From: an uncultured Dietzia sp.
GTDB taxonomy: Bacteria; Actinomycetota; Actinomycetes; Mycobacteriales; Mycobacteriaceae
Direction of reading: 5' to 3'
Length of the DNA: 7,215 nt
Assembly: GCA_946570335.1 (NCBI GenBank)
Contig: CAMNYG010000058.1
Coordinates: 1-7,215 of the forward strand
Numbering within the stretch: the stretch's first letter is position 1; each line of letters begins with the position of its first letter. This document shows, in pieces, positions 1-4,619 of this stretch. A program made the translations under genes and the position numbers. The notes under the pieces are model-generated. The model was given only the letters and a program-made list of their open reading frames with translations, was not told where the DNA came from and did not search any database.

Positions 1-2
1 TG

Positions 3-419
3 GGCGGCCGTTTCGGCGGGATGGCGCTGTACCTGCTCGAGGGCGTGCCGGTGTTCGAGTACAACTTCTTCGATCGCGCACATGGCAGGGCCGAGGGATC
101 CGAGCCGTTGGCGCCGGGCGCGCACACGGTGGAGTTAGAGTTCGCCTACGACGGCGGTATCGCCGCGGGCGCGGACCTGCTGCTGTTCGTGGACGGTGAG
201 CAGGTGGGCGCCGGTCGCATCGCGGTGACCGCTCCGGCGATGTTCAGCATGAACGAGACCCTCGACATCGGTCGAAGCCGCGGCAGCGAGGTGAGTACTG
301 CCTACAAGGGCGCGTTCCCGGTGCGCGGCGCGACGCTCCATCACGTGCGGGTGGACCTGCAGCGCGGCGAAGAGTTGCCGCGCGCGACGCGGGAGCGGAT
401 CGAGCTCGCCACGCACTGA
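3..419 (+). CDS. Arylsulfatase, C-terminal fragment (5' end outside window)
   Basis: This open frame enters from the left edge and ends at TGA 417-419, leaving 138 residues. Arylsulfatases of the alkaline-phosphatase-like superfamily hydrolyse sulfate esters. Their C-terminal subdomain carries the pattern seen here: GGRFGG, then a 'sLYL..G.PVfEYNFF' strand, 'L.pG.HTVE.EFAYDGG', 'lfVDGe.VG.GRi', 'FS.nETLDIG' and a final 'lh.VrVDLQ' strand. The active-site region, with the formylglycine-forming Cys/Ser motif and the metal ligands, lies upstream of the window, so catalytic competence cannot be judged. The ATG at 21 is internal: the family match starts at the first codons of the window. The gene is convergent with the small membrane-protein gene that follows, with a GC-rich hairpin between them. 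The family call rests on remembered C-terminal motifs and is fairly secure; substrate is unknown. Confidence 0.85.
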   Translation, partial: GGRFGGMALYLLEGVPVFEYNFFDRAHGRAEGSEPLAPGAHTVELEFAYDGGIAAGADLLLFVDGEQVGAGRIAVTAPAMFSMNETLDIGRSRGSEVSTAYKGAFPVRGATLHHVRVDLQRGEELPRATRERIELATH

Positions 420-462
420 CGGCGCACGTGCCAGCCCCGCCACGTGGGTTCACGCGGCGGAG

Positions 463-486
463 CCGGAGCGGGTGGGTGCGCTCCGG
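463..486 (+). terminator. GC-rich hairpin, probable terminator after the sulfatase gene
   Basis: CCGGAGCG (463-469 plus 470) pairs perfectly with CGCTCCGG (479-486), giving an 8-bp stem with the 8-base loop GGTGGGTG. It begins 44 bases after the sulfatase stop, between two convergent genes. There is no T-tract, but hairpins without one are common at actinobacterial gene ends. Termination is inferred from position and structure. Confidence 0.45.
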
Positions 487-503
487 TGGGTGCGTGTGTG
501 GGG

Positions 504-521
504 CGAGGTCAGAAGACCTCG
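504..521 (-). terminator. Short hairpin across the stop codon of the membrane-protein gene
   Basis: CGAGGTC (504-510) and GACCTCG (515-521) form a perfect 7-bp stem around AGAA (TTCT on the transcribed strand). The structure includes the stop codon (509-511) of the minus-strand gene. It may terminate or protect that transcript. No T-run follows on the minus strand, so the role is tentative. Confidence 0.3.
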
Positions 522-712
522 AAGGCGTAGCCGAGGAGCCCGATCACGACGAGAAGGACGACGACGACGATCACTCCGATCCACACATACGGACCCTTGC
601 GGCTCGGCTGTGGAGACGGACTCTGCTCCATCGTCTCCGATTCGGATTGCCGTTCGGTCCGGGCGTGCTCCGGGATCTTCGGCTCGTCGGGGTGTGATTG
701 CGAATTGGTCAT
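509..712 (-). CDS. Small tail-anchored membrane protein, unknown function
   Basis: The frame encodes 67 residues. Residues 1-40 are polar and rich in Ser, Pro, Glu and Gln. A basic pair, Arg38-Lys39, precedes one hydrophobic helix at about residues 42-63, very rich in Val, Ile and Leu, and only a few residues follow (ending FEVF). The positive-inside rule predicts a cytoplasmic N-terminus and a C-terminal anchor. The ATG at 712 is supported by GAGAGG seven bases upstream. A TANNNT-type -10 (TACCGT, 747 down to 742) would give a leader of about 22 bases, so the gene may have its own promoter. It lies 149 bases downstream of the aspartate dehydrogenase-like gene on the same strand. A much longer open frame continues upstream through both neighbouring genes, but it is antisense or out of frame to them and lacks protein character. 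No family is recognised. Confidence 0.7.
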   Translation of the reverse strand: MTNSQSHPDEPKIPEHARTERQSESETMEQSPSPQPSRKGPYVWIGVIVVVVLLVVIGLLGYAFEVF

Positions 713-741
713 GTCTGCACCTCTCGGTCGACGGGGTGCGC

Positions 742-747
742 ACGGTA
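742..747 (-). promoter_or_regulatory. Candidate -10 element (TACCGT) for the small membrane-protein gene
   Basis: Read on the minus strand this is TACCGT, matching the actinobacterial -10 pattern TANNNT. It lies about 30 bases before the start codon, with a GAGAGG ribosome site between. No good -35 hexamer is visible, and TANNNT is common by chance. Confidence 0.25.
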
Positions 748-805
748 GGGGGTCGCGTTTCCGGCTGCCACCGGTGTGGTGGCCCGGCCGGTGGTAGTAG
801 CGATT

Positions 806-823
806 GCGGTGGCGGTGGCGGTG
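806..823. repeat. Three tandem GCGGTG hexamers
   Basis: Three perfect tandem copies of GCGGTG (806-811, 812-817, 818-823) lie between the dehydrogenase stop and the membrane-protein gene. They are noncoding in the proposed annotation. A further inverted pair, GCCACC/GGTGGC (767-772 and 778-783), lies nearby and could form a short hairpin in the minus-strand transcript. This is a simple repeat that may vary in copy number; no function is evident. Confidence 0.6.
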
Positions 824-861
824 GCGAATGCGAAGTCGGGGCGGTGGGCCGCGACGTCGGG

Positions 862-1731
862 TCAGCGGTGCGTCGAACGGTCGAGCACAACTGCTCCCGG
901 CCCCACCCCGTCGCGGATGCCGATGAGCAGTTCCGCGACCGACCAGGCCGTGATCGCGGACGTTCGCCCGCCAGAGGCGGGGTCGAGGGAGTTTTCGAAA
1001 CTCATCTCGTAGGCGCCCAGCTTGGAGTGCCATTCCACGACGTGACGGGTGCGCGTGACCTGCGGATCCGCGGCAACCACCACCTCGACCCGGTCCAGTC
1101 CCAGGGTGGCCAGTGCCAGTGCGACGGACGCGTTCGACGTCCTCGGGTACTTCAGGGCGGCCTCGCGGGCCGAGCCCCGGAACACCTCGTGACGCTCGGT
1201 GAGATCGTCGGTGACGCCCAGGGCACGGGGGCTCTTGATGGTGGTGTGCCGCAGACTCGCGTCTTCGATCCCGGCGCGGGCTGCGGCGGCGAGCACGTCG
1301 AGTCCACCGACCGCGCCCGCGGGCACGAGCACCCGGCCCATCCGCGGTGCAGTGGATGCGGCATCGGAAGCGGCATTGCCAGCCTCGGTTGCATCCGTAC
1401 CGGGCGTCCCGCCGAGCAGGTCCCGCGGATTGGAGTGCCGGGCGAACACCCCGCAGGAACACACGATGATGTCCTTGCCCACCGAGGTGACGCGGGGGAT
1501 CAGCTCCTCCGCGGCGGCGACGGTCGTGGCTTCCACCACCACGTCGGCGGCCTCGATCGCGCGATCGAACTCCTCGGGTGTGCTGTCCGATCTCAGGACC
1601 GCCACCAGCTGCGCGGCCGGGACACGCCCCTTCTCCAAGGCCGAGATCACGGCACCACCGATCGAGCCGGAGCCGATCACGGTCACCCGCAGCGCGCGGG
1701 TGAATTCGGTGGGGGCGAGGGGAGGGGCCAT
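862..1731 (-). CDS. L-aspartate dehydrogenase-type NAD(P)-dependent oxidoreductase (NadX-like)
   Basis: The product is 289 residues; the family is usually near 265. An N-terminal Rossmann fold shows the GSGSIG dinucleotide loop at residues 20-25. The C-terminal DUF108/aspartate-dehydrogenase half shows VPAGAVGGLD (136-145), K.PRA-like KSPRAL (166-171), the NASVA segment (200-204) and a histidine (His230) after ADPQVTRTR, at the family's catalytic position. Known members oxidise L-aspartate to iminoaspartate, which can feed quinolinate and NAD synthesis; no nadA or nadC lies in the window, so a catabolic role is equally possible. Residues about 104-129 form an Ala/Thr/Ser/Asp-rich insert that looks like a loop expansion. 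ATG 1731 is chosen because homology starts soon after it. AAGG lies too close to be a good ribosome site, while a TACCGT eight bases upstream would suit a leaderless mRNA. Upstream ATGs near 1839 would nearly abut the divergent gene and add non-conserved residues. Confidence 0.75.
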   Translation of the reverse strand: MAPPLAPTEFTRALRVTVIGSGSIGGAVISALEKGRVPAAQLVAVLRSDSTPEEFDRAIEAADVVVEATTVAAAEELIPRVTSVGKDIIVCSCGVFARHSNPRDLLGGTPGTDATEAGNAASDAASTAPRMGRVLVPAGAVGGLDVLAAAARAGIEDASLRHTTIKSPRALGVTDDLTERHEVFRGSAREAALKYPRTSNASVALALATLGLDRVEVVVAADPQVTRTRHVVEWHSKLGAYEMSFENSLDPASGGRTSAITAWSVAELLIGIRDGVGPGAVVLDRSTHR

Positions 1732-1846
1732 ACCTTGCAACGGTACCGATGCATCCCCGGCCGGACCGCCGATCGGCTGGCGTGAACCTCGGTTGATTCC
1801 GCTGTATTCCGGGACCGTCATCCGATCCGAGATAGACACTGACTAC

Positions 1847-2731
1847 ATGAGCATCGATCGTGAGAATGCTGACGGCGTCGAACTCGAGTGGGACGTGGTC
1901 CTCGGTGGGCTCCGGTTCCCGGAAGGACCGCGGTGGCACGAAGGTTCCCTGTGGTTTTCCGATGTGCACGCCGGGCGGGTCCACCGGTTGGACGTCGAGT
2001 CGGGGACCGCACAGGTGGTAGCGGAAACAGACACCGCGCCGGCCGGTCTGGGTTTTCTCCCCGACGGCCGACTGTTGCTGTCCTCGGGAAGCGACTGCCG
2101 GATCCTGCGACGGCAACCAGACGGTCGACTGGAGGTGCATGCGGACCTCGGCGAGTTGGCGTCGTGGCAGCTCAACGACCTGTGCGTCGACCCGCGAGGC
2201 CGCGCGTTCGTGGGTGATTACGGTGATGGATCGGCCCCGCCGGATCCGGCCTTCCCCGCGGACTTGTTGCGTGTGGATCCGGACGGGTCTGTCCACGTGG
2301 CCGCCTTCGACATGCATTTCGCAAACGGGATGGTCGTGACCCCTGACGGTGGCACGCTGGTCGTGGCCGAGACCCGATCGGTGCCCGGACGGCTCACCGC
2401 ATTCACCATCGCGGACGACGGTGAGCTGACCGGCCGCCGCACACTGTGCGAATTCGAACCGCACGTGCTGCCCGATGGGCTCGCGATCGATGCACTGGGC
2501 AACATCTGGGTGGCCTCGCCGTTCAGTGGTGAACTTCTGCGCGTCAGCCCGGATGGCCGGGTGGACCTGCACGTACGAGTGGACAACCCCTACGCTGTTG
2601 CACTGCGTCCGGTGACCGCCGGTGCGAGCGGTGGCGGGGAACTATTTGTCTGCTCGTCGCCCGACTGGCGGCCGGACGCCACCGAGGACAACCCGCAAGG
2701 GGTGATTCTGCGGGCGGTGCTGCCGGCGTGA
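1847..2731 (+). CDS. SMP-30/gluconolactonase (LRE-like) family protein, putative lactonase
   Basis: The product is 294 residues, typical for the six-bladed beta-propeller SMP-30 family, whose metal-dependent members hydrolyse sugar lactones and other lactones. The repeated 'PDGrL..' and 'vDP.Grafv' strands mark the blades. The divalent-metal ligands are all recognisable: Glu26 in FPEGP, Asn110 in LND, Asn160 in FANGM and Asp210 in LPDGLAID. The enzyme is therefore predicted active; there is no signal peptide, so it should be cytoplasmic. ATG 1847 places the first conserved strand (LGGLRFPEGP) at residue 19, as expected. No clear ribosome site precedes it, and a leaderless mRNA is possible. 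It is divergent from the aspartate dehydrogenase-like gene across 115 bases, which suggests shared control of a small catabolic unit. The substrate cannot be told from sequence. It is convergent with the MOSC gene; no convincing terminator hairpin was found in 2732-2798. Confidence 0.85.
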   Translation: MSIDRENADGVELEWDVVLGGLRFPEGPRWHEGSLWFSDVHAGRVHRLDVESGTAQVVAETDTAPAGLGFLPDGRLLLSSGSDCRILRRQPDGRLEVHADLGELASWQLNDLCVDPRGRAFVGDYGDGSAPPDPAFPADLLRVDPDGSVHVAAFDMHFANGMVVTPDGGTLVVAETRSVPGRLTAFTIADDGELTGRRTLCEFEPHVLPDGLAIDALGNIWVASPFSGELLRVSPDGRVDLHVRVDNPYAVALRPVTAGASGGGELFVCSSPDWRPDATEDNPQGVILRAVLPA

Positions 2732-2798
2732 GAGTGCCGTAGCGAGGGTGGGCCCGTGCCGATGCTTCACGCCCGAACCGTCCACGCTGACCGGCGGC

Positions 2799-3569
2799 TC
2801 AGTGCAGATGCACCTCGTCGCCCTCGCTGATCCGGCCGGGCTCGATGACACGCAGGTACACGCCGAAGTCCATGCCGGTCCGGGCGGCCAGCGTCTTGAG
2901 GACGGAGCCGTCGTGTGGGAGCTCGGCCTGGGGAAGATTGACCATCACGCACCGGGGTATGCGGACCGTGACCTCGCAGGTGACCTCACCGAGCTGGAGC
3001 CGGCGGCCCACCCAGTCGAACTCCGGGAACCCGCCGGATCCCGAGCCGGTGGACACGATGATGTTCTTGCGGAACCGGCGCGGGTCGATCACCGAGTCGG
3101 GGACGGCACCCTGCAGCGCGCCCAGCGCGGAAGTGGTGGCCAGTGAGAGCGGCATCGCGTCGAAGTAGGTGCCGCTCAGCTCGGCCTCGGAGAGGCGGCC
3201 ACGCCGATCATGCGCCTGGCTATCGGGAGACTGCCGCGGCCACAGCGAAACGCATCGACCAGCAGCCGCGGACAGTGCGTCATTGATGTCGTTGTCGTCG
3301 TTGCTCCGTACTTTTCTTCCCCCGGGCAGCGTGATCTCGACCGGCGGCGCCCCATCCGCGATGGGCTCGGCGAGATAGCGGGCGTGGAACTGCAGCAACG
3401 AACCGAGCTTCTTGGCGTTGGTGAGGTGCCCGGTCTGCTCGTCGCGCAGCGCCCACCCGCGGTCGCCCCGGAAACCCCACCGTTCGGTCACCGCGGTGGC
3501 GGCCAGCCGATCGCCGCGCATTGACTTGACCGGGAACCGCCACAGCTCCGAAACCTCACCCACGTGCAT
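2799..3569 (-). CDS. MOSC-domain protein with N-terminal beta-barrel (mARC/YcbX-like)
   Basis: The product is 256 residues from the chosen start. The N-terminus (VGEVSELWRFPVKSM.GD) is the classic opening of the MOSC N-terminal beta-barrel domain. The C-terminal half has the MOSC core: DPRRFRKNIIV (about 163-173) and the conserved cysteine in PRCVMVNLP (Cys207), followed by LKTLA. In the family this cysteine is associated with the sulfurated molybdenum cofactor, and members act in N-hydroxylated compound reduction or sulfur transfer. An electron-transfer [2Fe-2S] domain, present in YcbX, is absent here. The start is uncertain. ATG 3611 (270 residues) and ATG 3596 are in frame, but homology begins at ATG 3569, and the later start leaves room for the promoter of the divergent riboswitch. 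None of the three has a good ribosome site. Confidence 0.8.
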   Translation of the reverse strand: MHVGEVSELWRFPVKSMRGDRLAATAVTERWGFRGDRGWALRDEQTGHLTNAKKLGSLLQFHARYLAEPIADGAPPVEITLPGGRKVRSNDDNDINDALSAAAGRCVSLWPRQSPDSQAHDRRGRLSEAELSGTYFDAMPLSLATTSALGALQGAVPDSVIDPRRFRKNIIVSTGSGSGGFPEFDWVGRRLQLGEVTCEVTVRIPRCVMVNLPQAELPHDGSVLKTLAARTGMDFGVYLRVIEPGRISEGDEVHLH

Positions 3570-3622
3570 GGTGACCAATCTGTCATTGCCGCCCATCCCG
3601 GCGTGTGACATCTTCGGTCACA

Positions 3623-3640
3623 GGACCCCGACACGGGGCC
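3623..3640 (+). other. Hairpin immediately 5' of the guanidine-III aptamer
   Basis: CCCCG (3626-3630) pairs with CGGGG (3634-3638) around ACA; GG 3623-3624 and CC 3639-3640 extend the stem past a bulged A. It ends one base before the aptamer. If transcribed it would be a 5' stabilising stem; if not, the dyad could be an operator between the divergent MOSC and exporter genes. Its function is unknown. Confidence 0.35.
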
Positions 3641-3641
3641 T

Positions 3642-3683
3642 CCGGACGAGGGCGGCCGTACCCGGTGTGCGACAAGACGGCGC
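3642..3683 (+). promoter_or_regulatory. Guanidine-III riboswitch (ykkC-III / mini pseudoknot class)
   Basis: The stretch contains the hallmark blocks of the guanidine-III class in order: CCGGACGAGG (3642-3651), CCGTACCCGGT (3656-3666) and GACAAGACGGCGC (3671-3683). These agree almost base for base with the well-studied Thermobifida fusca aptamer as I remember it. CCGG 3642-3645 pairs with CCGG 3662-3665. CCGT/ACGG plus G3655-C3681 form the second helix, which continues past a bulged G3654 to C3653-G3682 and G3652-C3683. The interleaving of the two helices makes the pseudoknot. The aptamer ends two bases before the AGGAGG ribosome site of the SugE/Gdx-type exporter, so ligand binding is expected to act on translation initiation, with guanidinium switching the exporter on. 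Known from the class: structure and ligand. Inferred here: the mode of control. Confidence 0.93.
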
Positions 3684-3685
3684 GC

Positions 3686-3691
3686 AGGAGG
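3686..3691 (+). promoter_or_regulatory. Ribosome binding site AGGAGG of the SMR exporter
   Basis: A perfect AGGAGG, five bases before GTG 3697, fixes the start of the exporter gene. It lies two bases after the riboswitch, so aptamer folding can govern its exposure. An AGGCCGTC stretch follows, and bases on either side could pair with the aptamer's CGGCC when ligand is absent. Confidence 0.85.
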
Positions 3692-3696
3692 CCGTC

Positions 3697-4011
3697 GTGT
3701 CGTGGATCGTTCTTGTCTTTTCCGGTGTGCTGGAGGCCGTGTGGGCCACCGCGCTCGGTCGCTCGGACGGCTTCACCCGGCTATGGCCAACGGTGATGTT
3801 CGCCGTGGCGCTCGTCGTGAGCATGGGCGGACTGGCCTACGCCATGCGCGACCTCCCGGTCGGGACCGCGTACGCGGTGTGGGTGGGCATCGGGGCGACG
3901 CTGACCGTCGTATACGCCATGGCGACCGGGGGTGAGCCGGTGTCGGCGCTCAAGGTCGTGTTCCTGGTGATGATCATCGGTGGCGTGGTGGGGCTCAAGG
4001 CCGTCAGCTGA
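3697..4011 (+). CDS. SugE/Gdx-type small multidrug resistance exporter (guanidinium exporter)
   Basis: The product is 104 residues with four predicted membrane helices (about 2-20, 30-49, 55-75 and 84-102), the usual SMR size. The essential proton/substrate carboxylate is Glu13 in VLEAVWA. Trp16, the GFTRL turn (25-29), AMRDLPVGTAYAVWVGIGA (49-67, with Tyr59 and Trp62) and the C-terminal GGVVGLK match the SugE/Gdx branch rather than EmrE. Gdx proteins are dual-topology homodimers that exchange guanidinium for protons. The guanidine-III riboswitch directly upstream makes this substrate assignment strong. GTG 3697 is chosen because it follows AGGAGG at ideal spacing and gives the MSWI N-terminus typical of SugE; the open frame extends far upstream but is not conserved there. 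The gene is monocistronic, ending 21 bases before a convergent gene. Confidence 0.93.
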   Translation: MSWIVLVFSGVLEAVWATALGRSDGFTRLWPTVMFAVALVVSMGGLAYAMRDLPVGTAYAVWVGIGATLTVVYAMATGGEPVSALKVVFLVMIIGGVVGLKAVS

Positions 4012-4018
4012 CCCCCAC
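3988..4018 (+). terminator. Possible hairpin at the end of the exporter gene
   Basis: GTGGGG (3988-3993) pairs with CCCCAC (4013-4018) around a 19-base loop. The loop region contains the perfect 10-base palindrome GTCAGCTGAC (4003-4012) spanning the stop codon. It sits between convergent genes and could end transcription in one or both directions. It has no T-tract, so support is weak. Confidence 0.25.
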
Positions 4019-4032
4019 GTCTCCGGCTGAGA

Positions 4033-4614
4033 TCATCCTGCGTCGTCGGCGGGGTCGCCGCTCGCGGCGGGGTAGCAGGCCGTCTGGCCGCCGTAGGTGA
4101 ATCCGGCCCCCTCGACGTTGGCGATGGTGACCGCGTCGCCGCGCTCGTTGCTGATCCGGAGCACGTGGTGGGCGCTGCCGGACATCGGGACCTCGGAGCC
4201 GTCGGTGTAGCCGTGGCCCTCGACGATCTCGCGGATCCGCGGCCAGGCCTGCCCCCACTGGTCGGCGTCCATCACCGTGGAGACACTCATCTGGGGCGCG
4301 TTGTAGACGTACAGGTCCACGTCGCACGCGGTGACCGCGCCGCTGGACGGGTTCTGCTGCCACCCGTCCGGGCCGAGGGTCTGCTCGACCACCACGCGGA
4401 CCTCCTCGAGCGTCTCGTCCAGCGCGCGCCGGGGCTCGTCGATGGTCAGGGCGTCGTTCACGGACTGCTCCTCGGTGGTTGTGGGGGCGTCGATGGTCTG
4501 GTTATCGGTGCATCCGGTCGCGACGACCAGGACCCCCGCGCCCAGCGCCGCGGCCAGGGCGCGGCGGAGGACCGCGTGGCGGGGGGCGGAGGGGCGGGTC
4601 GTGGTTGTTCGCAT
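4033..4614 (-). CDS. LppA-like secreted lipoprotein
   Basis: The product is 193 residues. A basic N-region (Arg2 to Arg18), a hydrophobic stretch of about residues 19-32 and a lipobox ending VATGC predict a signal-peptidase-II lipoprotein with lipidated Cys35. An acidic Thr/Glu linker follows. The mature domain has two cysteines (Cys97 in TACD, Cys180 in TACYP) likely to form a disulfide, and a WPRIREIVEGHGY helix followed by two beta strands. This layout resembles mycobacterial LppA-type lipoproteins; I am not certain of the family. ATG 4614 lies five bases after the stop of the upstream hydrolase gene. The ribosome site GAGGTGA contains that stop codon, so the two genes are probably translationally coupled. 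The protein would sit on the outer face of the cytoplasmic membrane, possibly acting on or with the co-transcribed hydrolase. Confidence 0.75.
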   Translation of the reverse strand: MRTTTTRPSAPRHAVLRRALAAALGAGVLVVATGCTDNQTIDAPTTTEEQSVNDALTIDEPRRALDETLEEVRVVVEQTLGPDGWQQNPSSGAVTACDVDLYVYNAPQMSVSTVMDADQWGQAWPRIREIVEGHGYTDGSEVPMSGSAHHVLRISNERGDAVTIANVEGAGFTYGGQTACYPAASGDPADDAG

Positions 4615-4619
4615 GCCGG

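Noticed and set aside
472..1785. A 437-codon plus-strand open frame
   Set aside because: It is antisense to the dehydrogenase and membrane-protein genes, with Arg/Gly-rich composition, no ribosome site and no recognisable domain.
1732..1839. Longer start for the dehydrogenase at ATG 1839 or 1821
   Set aside because: The added residues match nothing in the family and would bring the start to within seven bases of the divergent gene's ATG.
509..2572. A 687-codon open frame on the minus strand across three genes
   Set aside because: Beyond its last 67 codons it lies antisense to the SMP-30 gene and out of frame with the dehydrogenase gene. The translation is Arg/Gly/His-rich without family motifs, a typical high-GC artefact. 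Only the C-terminal 67 residues have a start, ribosome site and membrane helix.
3604..3622. TGTGA-N9-TCACA dyad near the upstream MOSC start
   Set aside because: It resembles a CRP/GlxR site, but the spacer is nine rather than six bases, and the arms are short enough to occur by chance.
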